This document shows positions 27,776-36,652 of a stretch of DNA of 64,000 nucleotides, piece by piece. The stretch is from Bog-756 sp963833585 (lineage in GTDB: Bacteria; Actinomycetota; Acidimicrobiia; Acidimicrobiales; RAAP-2). The notes beneath the pieces were generated by a model. That model had not been told where the DNA came from. It did not search any database and worked only from the letters and a program-made list of their open reading frames with translations. Where the stretch lies: NCBI GenBank assembly GCA_963833585.1, contig CAWHYF010000006.1:930001-994000 (forward strand). Direction: 5' to 3'. The position numbers and the translations under genes are program-made. Position 1 is the first letter of the stretch; each line of letters opens with the position of its first letter.

Positions 27776-28717
27776 TCACCGACTACCACGTCGCAGTCGG
27801 TCTCGATGCCCGTCGGTGCTGAAATTGCTCGCCGGTGACGTGTGCAGGAAGTCGGTGAGAATCTCGACGAAGCTGGCGGGATCTTCCGACTGGGGAAAGT
27901 GGCCCACACCGGGCATGATCTCCAATCGGCTGTGCGGCGCGGCCTCAAGCGCCTGGTAAGCATGGGAGATGGGAATGATTCTGTCCTTCTGGCCCCACAC
28001 GATGAGGGTGGGTACCCGCTCGGTCAGATAGAGCCGGTCGATCGCACTTATTGACTGGCCGCCGGGGTCAATGACCGATCGCATGGTGCGGACGAAAGCT
28101 TGGCGGCCTTCGGCATCGGTCAGCGACCGGTAGGAGCGCCAAATCTCCATCGCGGGCACACTCCGGAGGCCGACCCGGTCGGCGAGGCGTACGACCGGAT
28201 CGCCCCAACGTTGGGCGAATGACGGGAAAAGAACTGGCATCAGGTATTCGGCCGCCGGCAGAGTAACTAGCCGGAGGATCCAGTTCACCTCCCGTCCGAG
28301 GCCGCCTGCGTCCACCAGCACCAGTCGTTCGCACCGATCTGGGAACTGGTACGCGAACTGCATGGCAACGCCACCCCCGAAGGACTGGCCGATGACGGTA
28401 ACCCGCTCGACGCCTATCACCACCAGGAGATCACGCATCAAATTGGCGAAATTGCCCAGCGAATAGTCTCCGCCGGGTTTGGCGGAGCGGCCGTGGCCCA
28501 GGAAGTCAGGGGCGACAACCGTGTAGTCCGTCTGAAGAAGCTCCATGGCCGGAATCCAGGTCTCCGAGCTACCGGCGATTCCGTGGAGGAGCAATAACAC
28601 AGGTCCGTCCCCGGCGCGCCGGTAACCGATCCGGTGTCCGTGGATGGTTGCATACCGATAGGGGAACGACCCCTCCGACTGCTCCGCGTCTCCTGACTCC
28701 CTCGAGGCCTGGACCAT
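27776..28717 (-). CDS. Alpha/beta hydrolase
   Basis: This is a 313-residue alpha/beta-hydrolase. The oxyanion region is VLLLLHGIAGSSETW, the nucleophile elbow is VIGQSFGGGVAMQFA (Ser112), the acid residue is probably the Asp in VWGQKDRIIP, and the histidine is in MPGVGHFPQSEDP. The lid region holds LPAAEYLMPVLFPSFAQ. The substrate is unknown; esters, lipids or polyester storage are possible. Its ATG overlaps the stop of the upstream phasin-like gene (TGATG), so the two are translationally coupled, pointing to a lipid or polyhydroxyalkanoate granule role. The last 25 residues look like an unconserved extension. Confidence 0.85.
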   Translation of the reverse strand: MVQASRESGDAEQSEGSFPYRYATIHGHRIGYRRAGDGPVLLLLHGIAGSSETWIPAMELLQTDYTVVAPDFLGHGRSAKPGGDYSLGNFANLMRDLLVVIGVERVTVIGQSFGGGVAMQFAYQFPDRCERLVLVDAGGLGREVNWILRLVTLPAAEYLMPVLFPSFAQRWGDPVVRLADRVGLRSVPAMEIWRSYRSLTDAEGRQAFVRTMRSVIDPGGQSISAIDRLYLTERVPTLIVWGQKDRIIPISHAYQALEAAPHSRLEIMPGVGHFPQSEDPASFVEILTDFLHTSPASNFSTDGHRDRLRRGSR

Positions 28718-29145
28718 CAGTGCCTACTGCCCGGCCTTGCCTTGGCCACCGGTGCCTTCTTCGCAGCCTTTTTCCCAACCACAGTCGCCTTCTGCGCGGC
28801 CGTCTTTTTGGCGCCATTCTTCTTGGCCGCGGCTTTCTTCGCGGTCGCGACCCGCTTGGCAGCCTTCTCGGTGGTGGTTCGACCCACATCGGCGGCGCGG
28901 TCCGTCTGCTCGTTGATGGCCTTGACCACCTCGTTGACCATCCTCCGCTGACCTTTTATGACACGTTCGGCGAAGTCGAACACGTCGTCGACCATACGTT
29001 CGACGTCCATGGAAATCGGAGGGACGAATCGCTCCGTCCCCTTGCTGACTCCCTCAGTCAACTCACGGCTCGCCTCAAGAATCTCATCCCGTGTCCGCTC
29101 GATGAGTCGCTCGATCTGCCGGCGCGGTTCCCTCGGTTCAGCCAT
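28717..29145 (-). CDS. Phasin-like helical protein with Lys/Ala-rich tail
   Basis: The product is 142 residues. The first 95 are amphipathic helices (QIERLIERTRDEILEASREL; VERMVDDVFDFAERVIKGQR; NEVVKAINEQTDRAADVGRT) of the kind found in phasins and other granule-surface proteins. The last 45 are a histone-H1-like run of KKAAAKK/KKTA repeats that could bind DNA or polyphosphate. Granule proteins that also bind DNA are known (PhaM-like, Rhodococcus MLDS), which fits a neighbourhood with a WS/DGAT gene. It is coupled to the downstream alpha/beta hydrolase. A DevR-like half-site (29213-29226) lies about 70 bp upstream. Function is inferred from composition only. Confidence 0.65.
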   Translation of the reverse strand: MAEPREPRRQIERLIERTRDEILEASRELTEGVSKGTERFVPPISMDVERMVDDVFDFAERVIKGQRRMVNEVVKAINEQTDRAADVGRTTTEKAAKRVATAKKAAAKKNGAKKTAAQKATVVGKKAAKKAPVAKARPGSRH

Positions 29146-29212
29146 GGTGCCCTACCTTTCGCTCGTCGGCCCCTCCCTACCGAATGCTGAACCATCCACG
29201 ATTCCAACGGCA

Positions 29213-29226
29213 GAGTAGAAAGTCCC
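29213..29226 (-). promoter_or_regulatory. Partial DevR-like box before the phasin-like gene
   Basis: The minus strand reads GGGACTTTCTACTC. The left half and centre equal those of the box before the WS/DGAT gene (GGGACTTTCGGCAC); the right half is degenerate. It lies 68 bp upstream of the ATG at 29145. Confidence 0.45.
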
Positions 29227-29334
29227 ATCTTCACATTCCTGGAATGCGGGGTTCTGCGAGTCGATGCCGGTCGTGAAAGCCCTGTCGCCCGTCTCCGATC
29301 GCCAGGACCCCGGACCAGCCCGGATACGCGGTTG

Positions 29335-29690
29335 GTCGCCCTCGAGGACCTGGGAACATCGAGGGACCTCGCTGGAGAGATGGATCACCTTCGAGCACGA
29401 ACTCAACCCGGACGGGAGGGAGAGCGACCTCCCGCTGCTGTTGGAGCTGGCCTGCCGTGAGGGGACGATCGGCGAGGGAGGGCCGGTCGGGAGGAACGCC
29501 TTGGACCAGGCCCTGTGGGCATGCTCCAACGCGAACGGCGGGGCCACACGGGTCGCCGGCTACGAGAGGCTCGATGCGGCGTTCCTCGGTGACGGGAGAA
29601 CGGCGCAGTGGCTCTGCACCATGCCGATGTCGGGATCTCTGTCGACTCCGGAACCGACGCCGCCAAGGACGTCGTTGAAGGACCACGTCG
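29335..29690 (+). pseudogene. Remnant of an MgtA-like P-type ATPase
   Basis: Translations on the plus strand contain recognisable fragments of a P-type ATPase. HRGTSLERWITFEHELNPDG aligns with the region that starts at the phosphorylation motif DKTGTLT of MgtA-type pumps. RESDLPLLLELA and NALDQALW follow in order. AFLGDG, after a frame shift, leads to ALHHADVGISVDSGTDAAKD, which is the hinge motif of the same family. The catalytic Asp is gone, the region between the two parts is deleted and frames shift, so it is not functional. It sits between the phasin-like gene and the glycosyltransferase, on the opposite strand to both. Confidence 0.65.
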
Positions 29691-29722
29691 GGGTCGCGCT
29701 TCCACCGGCCCGGCCCACGGGT

Positions 29723-31205
29723 CTACCCGGAGAGCTCGGTCATCAACTGGGAGAAGAGAAGCAAGTGCTTGTCCCCGACGAAACTCTCGAGCACATGCTC
29801 CCGAGCGCGTGAGCCGAGCTGGAGAAGTTTGCGAGGGTGCGCAAAGAGGTCAATCAGCGCTTCTCCGAAGGCCGTGAGATCGGTCGGGTCGTTGAGAAGA
29901 ACGCCAGTTCCGGGTTGAATCTGCTCGGTGATCCCTCCGACCCTGGAGGCCACCACGGCCTTCGCCTTCCACATGCCTTCAGCAACGGTCAGCCCAAAAC
30001 CTTCCGCCAGGCTCTTTTGCACTATCACGGTGGCATGCCGTTGGATGGCGTTCACCATTGCAGCGTTCTCGTCCACATCCGCCATGGGCAAGGTGACGAG
30101 TGTGACCCGCCGGCGGGCGTCGGCTGGTAGAGCCTCCCAGGCGCTCAGGCACTCGGCGTACACCTCGGCCCCCTCTGGGTCGTCGGAAACCCCGACTACG
30201 GCAGGACCCACCAAAGCGAGGTGAGCGTCAGCCAGGGCCGGCGCCGCGGCAACAAACCCCTCCATGACGCCTTTCATGTCCTTCAATCGGTCCCATCGCG
30301 ATATTTGGACCACCAAGGGGACACCAGGTCCCAAGGGAGCGTCGGCGGCGGAAACGATCGTTGCTTGGCGTTCGACATACCCGGCGGTACCATCGCCGCG
30401 GGTGAACATTCCCAGAGGGTCGCTCGGCACTCCCTGGAGAAGACCGATGCGGCCGAGCGTGAGAAGCACGTTGCTCGGGCGACATGTCTTGGTTCTTGGG
30501 CGAGAAGGGATCGATAGAGGGGGGAATGATCCGGACCTTGGACGCTTCGATCCACGAGGGAACGTACTCGGGCAGGGAGAAGATGTAGGCCTCGCAGTGG
30601 GCCAGATGAGGCCGGAGAAACGACCAGGCCTCTTCGGTCCACTGGTTGCTCCCGGCCCGTCCGATGTGGCACCGCCAGACCACCCGGGCTCCGGCTTCGG
30701 CGAGGGCCGGAGCCATGCCCGCGGTTTGAGGGTCATGCAGGAGAACCACATCGCCCGGTTGGACTCGCCTCATCACCCGCTTGGAGTTCGCCGCGGTGAT
30801 CTCCTCGTAGTGGGCAGTCTCGTTCGCCCCTAGCCCCCCGGTGTCCCCGGCTGCTCCGTGAAGTCGATTGTGGATCCGTTTGGTGATGGAGAAGAACTCG
30901 GGGTCGGCGCTCATCACCAGCCAGCGGATGTCGATATCAGCGTCCAGCGTGTAGCCGACCAGCACCTGGAGCATCTCTGCTACTCCGCCGCCCGCGGCCG
31001 TCGAGCTCACATTCCAAATGGTTCTCCCCTCCAACCTCTGCCTGGTCAGAGCCGCCGCTCGGCGAAGGTCCGCAAAGCGGTCCGCGCCAATGAGCGGCTC
31101 GAAACGCGAGAGGGCGCGAACGGCCACCTTGATCTCTCGCACGAAATGCTCCTCTATTGCCGGTTCAGCTTGGGTCAATCCCAAGATCCTTCCACGTGGG
31201 GCCAC
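29723..31205 (-). CDS. Glycosyltransferase family 4, trehalose synthase (TreT)-like; one frame break
   Basis: The reconstructed protein has about 490 residues. The N-terminal half shows RTIWNVSSTAAGGGVAEMLQ, DVVLLHDPQTAGMAPAL and RCHIGRAGSNQWTEEAWSFL. The C-terminal half shows VVQISRWDRLKDMKGVMEGF, LPMADVDENAAMVNAIQ and the nucleotide-sugar site VIVQKSLAEGFGLTVAEGMW. These match TreT-type trehalose synthases, which join NDP-glucose and glucose. Removing one C near 30475 (GAGCAACGTG) restores EQVLLTLGRIGLLQG and one continuous frame. It may make trehalose or a related compatible solute in resting cells. It follows the acyl-CoA synthetase gene by about 105 bp on the same strand. Confidence 0.78.
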
Positions 31206-31310
31206 GTCTCATTGGCTCTGGAGGACGCCCGACTCGGCACAACCTCCGAAATCGTCCCCGAATGCGCAACGTACCGTGCCGGGAGCCGGGCCCGATCTCC
31301 CACGGGCCGA

Positions 31311-32904
31311 TCAGCTCACCTGGCGTTCTTGGTTTTCCCAGTGACAGCGCCGCAGTTCGCGCTTCAGCGGCTTGAACGCACCGGACAGCGGAAGCGGACC
31401 GTCCTGGAATTCGACCGATTTCGGGACCTTGAACCCGGCCAGGAACTGACGGGTGTGTTCGATCAACTCTTCGGCCGTCGCTTTCATGCCCTGCCGGAGA
31501 ACGACGATTGCATGCACAGCCTCACCCCACTTGTCGCTTGGGATCCCGATGACTGCGACCTCGGCGACGGCGGGATGAGAGGCGATGGCGTTCTCCACCT
31601 CGATGGAGTAGACGTTCTCCCCCCCGGTGACGATCATGTCCTTCATCCGGTCGGTCAGGTGCAAGAGACCTTCCTCGTCGATGAACCCCATGTCACCGGT
31701 GCGGTACCAGCCGTCGCGCATTACCGCTTCCGTCTCCGCCGGCTTCTGCCAGTATTCGCGCATGAGGTTCCCGCCTCGGGCGCACACCTCCCCCGTCTCT
31801 CCTCGAGGGAGGGTACTGCCGAGCGAATCGGTGATGCGAAGCTCGACGCCGAACAGAGGCCTGCCCGAGGAGGTAAGGGCCTCACCGCCACGACGGTGGT
31901 CCTCGGGGCCGAGAAAGGTGAGCGCGGACGCCGCCTCGGTCATGCCGTATCCCTGAATGAAGTCGGTGTCGGGGAGCATCTTCAGCCATCGCCCGATGAG
32001 ATCCTGCGAGATCGGTGACGCTCCGTAGACGAGTTGGCGCAGCGAACTCAGACGCTCCGGCGAGAAACCGTCGGCTTGCTCAAGCATCGACAACATGATC
32101 GGGATGACCATCGTCGTGTCGATTCTCTGTTCCTCGATGGTGGTCAGCACCAATCCCGGGTCGAACAGCGGGATCGTCACCGAGGTTGCTCCGGTGGCGG
32201 GGATACCGAGAACGCCGGCAACGAGGGCGGCGTGAAACATGGGCGACTGGAAGAGGAAGCGCCGCTCCTCGCGGAGCCCTATCGCGGCGAGCACATGGTA
32301 GACGTTGAGCACTTCGGCCCGCTGCTCGAGCAACGCTCCCTTGGGGAAGCCGGTCGTTCCTCCGGTGTACATGAGGATTGCGGCATCGTCCTCCTCCGGC
32401 TCGGGTGGCATGACGGGCCTCGCCCACCGCCAGCAGGTCCTCGTAGCCCAAGGTGGCGACGGCGCCCGCAACGCCGGCGTCCGACTCTCCACCGATGACG
32501 ACCACCTTGTCGATCTTTGCTCCCGCAGCTCGGGCACGGTCGAGGAGAGGGGCGAACACCGGGTCGGTGAAGACCACCCTTGAGTCGGAGTCGTTGAGCA
32601 CGTAGGCCAACTCGGCCGGAGTGAACCGTATGTTGAGCGGGTTGATGATGCCTGCCCCGAACATGGCGGCGTGGTACAGCTCGAGGTATTCATGGCCGTT
32701 CATGGCCAGAACTCCGAAACGGTCGCCCGGTTCGACGCCGAGCACAGTTCGCATGGAATGCACCAGTCGCAGCAGGCGATCGAGATGACTGGCAAACGTG
32801 CCTCGGTAGCGGGTGCCCTCGGTGGTCACGTCGACGAAGGCCACCTTGTCGGGCAACTGCTCGACTCGAGGTAGCAAGAGCCTGGGATACACGAGTTCTC
32901 TCAT
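31311..32904 (-). CDS. Acyl-CoA synthetase (AMP-forming), one frame break
   Basis: The reconstructed enzyme of about 530 residues activates a carboxylic or fatty acid to its CoA thioester. The N-terminal part (MRELVYPRLLLPRVEQLPDK, MNGHEYLELYHAAMFGAGI) runs to about 32415. The second frame then carries the AMP-binding motif AAILMYTGGTTGFPKGALLE, IQGYGMTEAAS, the ATP-binding GWYRTGDMGFIDEEG and DRMKDMIVTGGENVYSIEVE, and ends near the catalytic lysine in PLSGAFKPLKRELRR. One indel near 32415 joins them. Located between a WS/DGAT and a glycosyltransferase on the same strand, it could supply acyl-CoA for neutral-lipid synthesis. The exact acid is unknown. Confidence 0.82.
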
Positions 32905-33088
32905 GACACTGAACCTCCATTGACTCTGGGCGGGCTTGTCGCAGTAGGTTCCCAGATGGGAGCGTCCATCCAGATGGGAACCGACTCGTCGAAAGATGTG
33001 AAGCGCACCCGCCGCCGCAGTTTCGGTACCGGATCCAGACGGGTCCTGGCGCCAACCCGAGTGGGTCCTTGCGCAGCCAAATTCACCG

Positions 33089-34459
33089 TCACCGCCAATC
33101 CTGCGGGCAACCGAGGCGAACTACCTCATCCAGCCCATCGGCCAGGCAGGCAGCCAGTTGAGGACCATCGGGAACGGCTTCGCTGTCGACGACGATGCCT
33201 ACACCCGCACGATGGGCCGAGGTGACCAGTGAGACATTTATTGCCGCCCCCGAGGGAGGAGCAAAGGCGTACATACGCTCAACCCGTGCTCCGGCTAGAT
33301 ACGTTTCGAAGGTCGGGCCCGGAACATTGGTGACACAGAAATCGACCCCCTTGAGCATCGAGCCCCACATTGCGGTCACCACGGGATCGGGCACTTTGTC
33401 GAGCCCGTTGGCCAACAGCTCGCTGAGTGCCAGCCCCGGAGCTGCCTTCCACGACCCGGTGATCCGTTGCACCTCCCGTACGCACTCCTCCGTATCCGCC
33501 GATGTCGGGACGACAAATCGCGCTGGAACGAAGTGATTTCCGCCCTCCGGGTCACCGGCGGCGCGCACGTTGACCGGCATGAGCACTCTCAGTCCGTGCA
33601 CCGGCTCGCCGTGGAACTCGTGGTAGAGCGAAATCCCGCGTATGGTCCCCGCTACGAAGACATCATTGAGCGTTCCATTCATTGATGTTGCCGCTCGGCG
33701 CAATGCCTCGAATGCCACATCGAGCACCTCAAAACCCCGTCTGAAACTGCGCTGGGTCATGAGCGGAGACATGGGTTTGCCGGCCGGAGCGAGGAGGCGC
33801 ACCGCCGACGCCGTGGTGGCCACCAACCGCTCCGCCTCCTCGAACGGGTGTGCCGAGGCGTGCAGAACGGTCTCGACCACGCGCCGTGGAGCGGGCAGAC
33901 GGCTGATGAGTCCCAGAGGAGCTCGCCTCGCCGTCGTTGCGGGCACCAGGGGGCGTTCGGAGGTCGGCTGGCGAACCCGGTCCAAAAGATGCATCAGCAC
34001 GGCGACGCCACCGACACCATCCACGAGCGCATGGTGCAACTTGATGACGAAGGCGGCACCATCACCATCCACTCCCTCGACAACCACTGCCTCCCAAGGT
34101 GGAAGCTCCGTATCGAATCCGGTGGTGGCCATGGTCTGGGCCAAGTCGAGCACGTCTCGGAAGATCGCGTCGGGCGGCAAGAGTATGCGACGAAGGTGGA
34201 GGTTGAGATCGAAGCGGTCGTCCGTCACGAATTGCGGCCTACCGCGTCCCAACGGCCGGGGCTTGACTCGAGACCGGAACCTCGGGACGACGTCAACCAG
34301 TGCTGCCACGCGACCGCGGATGTCGGCCCAATCAGGCGCTTTGTCCAGCATCATCACGGCGACGACTGTCGGCCGCAGTACCGGATCGCGTCCGACCGTC
34401 CACAACAAGGCGTCGGAACCACTCATCGTGTCGGCGACAGGTACTCGTTCATCGATCAT
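33089..34459 (-). CDS. Wax ester synthase / diacylglycerol acyltransferase (WS/DGAT)
   Basis: The enzyme transfers acyl groups from acyl-CoA to diacylglycerol or long-chain alcohol, making triacylglycerol or wax ester. The 456-residue protein has the catalytic HHxxxDG motif as HHALVDG (residues 142-148), the NDVFVAGTIRG region and the PLMTQRSFRRGFEV and NVPGPTFETYLAGARV signatures. The start at 34459 (MIDERVPVADTMSGSDALLW) has GGGGAG 8 bases before it, and is preferred to the longer frame from 34522. A DevR-like box lies 48 bp upstream. Mycobacterial tgs1 (Rv3130c), the main dormancy triacylglycerol synthase, is likewise DosR-controlled, so this is a likely functional counterpart. Confidence 0.92.
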   Translation of the reverse strand: MIDERVPVADTMSGSDALLWTVGRDPVLRPTVVAVMMLDKAPDWADIRGRVAALVDVVPRFRSRVKPRPLGRGRPQFVTDDRFDLNLHLRRILLPPDAIFRDVLDLAQTMATTGFDTELPPWEAVVVEGVDGDGAAFVIKLHHALVDGVGGVAVLMHLLDRVRQPTSERPLVPATTARRAPLGLISRLPAPRRVVETVLHASAHPFEEAERLVATTASAVRLLAPAGKPMSPLMTQRSFRRGFEVLDVAFEALRRAATSMNGTLNDVFVAGTIRGISLYHEFHGEPVHGLRVLMPVNVRAAGDPEGGNHFVPARFVVPTSADTEECVREVQRITGSWKAAPGLALSELLANGLDKVPDPVVTAMWGSMLKGVDFCVTNVPGPTFETYLAGARVERMYAFAPPSGAAINVSLVTSAHRAGVGIVVDSEAVPDGPQLAACLADGLDEVVRLGCPQDWR

Positions 34460-34506
34460 TGGCAACTCCCCTATTTGATTGTGCGACCGGGTGCCGAGAT
34501 GGGCCA

Positions 34507-34520
34507 GTGCCGAAAGTCCC
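34507..34520 (-). promoter_or_regulatory. DevR/DosR-type box before the WS/DGAT gene
   Basis: The minus strand reads GGGACTTTCGGCAC, matching 12 of 14 positions of the mycobacterial form GGGACTTTCGGCCC or better. It ends 48 bp upstream of the ATG at 34459. It is also the left end of the intergenic repeat copy B. Confidence 0.75.
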
Positions 34521-34638
34521 ATCCCTTGACCATGGGGTCAACTTGCCAGGGAACCTGGAGCGGTCGACCCCGGCACCCTCTCGAACGGGGCGGGAACGAA
34601 GCATGACAGCCCTGGTGGCGGGCCGGCTGCGGAGGCAT
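34507..34638 (+). repeat. Intergenic repeat, copy B (first copy at 23161-23294)
   Basis: The segment matches 23161-23294 at about 80% over its first 88 bases. Copy B contains the inverted repeats TTGACC-ATGG-GGTCAA and CCAGG-GAA-CCTGG, both partly degraded in copy A. In A the DevR box faces a gene on its right, while in B the gene served (WS/DGAT) is on its left. No gene is recognisable to the right of B before 34826. Confidence 0.7.
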
Positions 34639-34825
34639 CACGCTCAATCGTTGCGCCGGGCGGATCCATGGACCCGGAATCTGAGCCACGCTGGCCGCAC
34701 GTGGGCTCGACCAGGTGAAGAACGCTTTCCGAGGGCGGGCCGTCGGTTGAACCACTCAAGATCAGCGCGGTGGGACCGGCTCGGTCAGGGCAAATTGACG
34801 TACGGCGGGTCGGGGGATGTCGCGG

Positions 34826-35401
34826 CTACTCGATCGAACTGTCATCAGGCTCGATCGAGAACTTCAGGGCGACTGTGCCATAGGCGGAACTCGTCGTCAC
34901 ATTGAACCCGGACTTCATGAAGACGTCCATCATGTCGTGATTCTCCGTCAGAGTCTGGGCGACAAAGGTGGTGATGCCTCTCGTAACGGCTGCGCCGGCA
35001 AGGTGTTCGAGCAACAGAGTACCGATCCCGTGATGCTGGAACTCATCGGCGACCACGAAGGCCACCTCGGCCTCAGAACTCTCCGGGAGGCGGTCATAAC
35101 GGCCCACGGCCAGCAGTCGCCCACCATCCACGACCACCATGGCCAGGCGGTCGACGTAGTCGACACGGGTGAATCGTTCGATCTCGGCAACTGAAAGGTG
35201 CGGATGCATATAGAAGAACCGCCGGTACACCGATTGAGTCGACAGCCCCTCATGGAACTTCATCAGACCTGGACCGTCGTCGGGCCGAATCGGCCGCATA
35301 TGAACGACCACCCCGTCAAGGGTCTGCACATCGCACTCCAACTCGGCCGGAAAATTGTCCTCCATATCTCCGGTTGAGCTGAGCTCACCTCGGCCAGTCA
35401 T
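34826..35401 (-). CDS. GNAT family N-acetyltransferase
   Basis: This 191-residue protein has a single GNAT domain. The sequence VVVHMRPIRPDDGPGLMKFHEGLSTQSVYRRFF followed by the acetyl-CoA loop DEFQHHGIGTLLLEHLAGAA is typical of the acetyltransferase module found in Pat-type protein lysine acetyltransferases and in ADP-forming acetyl-CoA synthetases. There is no cyclic-nucleotide domain. The ATG at 35401 follows AGGAGA. A weak DevR-like half-site (GGGGACAAATACC, minus strand, near 35457-35471) lies upstream. It may acetylate proteins in response to acetyl-CoA level, which would suit a locus full of acetyl-CoA and acetyl-phosphate enzymes, but that is inference. Confidence 0.8.
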   Translation of the reverse strand: MTGRGELSSTGDMEDNFPAELECDVQTLDGVVVHMRPIRPDDGPGLMKFHEGLSTQSVYRRFFYMHPHLSVAEIERFTRVDYVDRLAMVVVDGGRLLAVGRYDRLPESSEAEVAFVVADEFQHHGIGTLLLEHLAGAAVTRGITTFVAQTLTENHDMMDVFMKSGFNVTTSSAYGTVALKFSIEPDDSSIE

Positions 35402-35456
35402 GCCCTGATCTCCTCCTGACGCGCCGTCCGATCACCTGGGATGGACGACACCAAGG

Positions 35457-35471
35457 TATTTGTCCCCGCCC
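35457..35471 (-). promoter_or_regulatory. Weak DevR-like half-site before the GNAT gene
   Basis: The minus strand reads approximately CGGGGACAAATACC. Only the left half and A/T centre fit, similar to the weak site at 24969-24985. Distance to the ATG at 35401 is about 55 bp. Confidence 0.3.
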
Positions 35472-35662
35472 CGGGGCCAGGGCGCTATCCAAACAGGCTC
35501 AACCTGCTGGCCTTCCGATGGATCAATGACGGCTCGACCGCCGGGGTGACACTCTCCACCCTCGAGCGGGTGCTCCCATCAAGCTTACGCTCATCGATTC
35601 TGCATGGCACCACCGCATCACCGCTGCTCCGTCGGTCGCCACGACCGTTCAGTTCGGCAAAC

Positions 35663-36652
35663 TCATTTGGCGCCGGATTGGTCACATGGGGCAGGACTAT
35701 CCTCCTCGATCGCCCGCATCGACCCCCTGACCGACGCGGTTTCCTCTGAATGGTGTTCAGGTAGATGTGGACGCGCCACGATTACCGGACACTTGGCGTG
35801 GCGGATGCATTGGTGGGCAACCGACCCAAGAACAACGTCGTGGAAGCCTCCGTGGCCCCTGGACCCGACGACAAGGAGGTCAGCACCGTTGGAGGCCTCA
35901 AGGAGCGCGGGTACCTCAGCATTGAAACAGGTGTGCGCCGTGAACGGTACGCCCGGTGCCACCTCTTCGGCGTATTCGGCGGCAGCCTCAACCGTCTCCT
36001 CCGCCAGGACCTCGAAACCCTGGTTGGGTCCGAGCACGAACGCACCTACCGGCGGATACTGCCAGGCATAGACCGCTTCCACGGTCGCCGAACGGATTCG
36101 CGCCTCTTCCAGCGTCCAACGGAGCGCTCTCGTGGATCCGAGCGAGCCGTCGATGCCGACCACGATCCGAGCTCCGGCGGCTCGCAACGGGAACTCGACA
36201 ATGTCTGCACGAATTACGGCCACCGGGCAATGGGCGTATTCGACGCATTGATTGCTCACCGAGCCGAGAAGCAAGCCATAGAACCCGCCCAAGCCGCGTG
36301 CTCCGACCACAAGAATGTCGGCTGACCGGCTTGCAATGGTGAGCGCCCCGGATGCCGGCCTTTCATCAACCTGACCTCGGACGAGTACGGAGGGGTGCCG
36401 TGTCGCGACGAGTCCGACGGCGTCATCGATGATCGCCTCCGCCGGTGAGAGACCGGTTGAGCCGGGCTCATACCAAGCGGGAACATCTTTGGGCGCACTG
36501 GTATGGGCGTATACGATTCTTAGCAGCGACTTTCGTCGTTTCGCCTCGTCTGCCGCCCATTTCAGGGCCAGTCGGGAGTGCTCCGAGCCATCCGTGCCCA
36601 CCACAATGGTCTGCTCCTCGTCTGGGCGCCGGTCTTCGTCATCTTCTGGCAC
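35663..36652 (-). CDS. Tandem universal stress protein (two UspA domains)
   Basis: The 329-residue protein has two Usp domains. The first begins TIVVGTDGSEHSRLALKWA and carries the ATP-binding loop GARGLGGFYGLLLGSVSNQC. The second begins RIVVGIDGSLGSTRALRWTL and carries GSRGHGGFHDVVLGSVAHQC. Both keep the G-x2-G-x9-G(S/T) motif, so ATP binding is expected. Several tandem Usps of M. tuberculosis (for example Rv1996 and Rv2623) belong to the DosR regulon. The start is a GTG at 36652 behind GGGAGG. The nearest DevR-type box in the right direction is at 36922-36937, implying a leader of about 250 bases if it serves this gene. Confidence 0.9.
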   Translation of the reverse strand: MPEDDEDRRPDEEQTIVVGTDGSEHSRLALKWAADEAKRRKSLLRIVYAHTSAPKDVPAWYEPGSTGLSPAEAIIDDAVGLVATRHPSVLVRGQVDERPASGALTIASRSADILVVGARGLGGFYGLLLGSVSNQCVEYAHCPVAVIRADIVEFPLRAAGARIVVGIDGSLGSTRALRWTLEEARIRSATVEAVYAWQYPPVGAFVLGPNQGFEVLAEETVEAAAEYAEEVAPGVPFTAHTCFNAEVPALLEASNGADLLVVGSRGHGGFHDVVLGSVAHQCIRHAKCPVIVARPHLPEHHSEETASVRGSMRAIEEDSPAPCDQSGAK

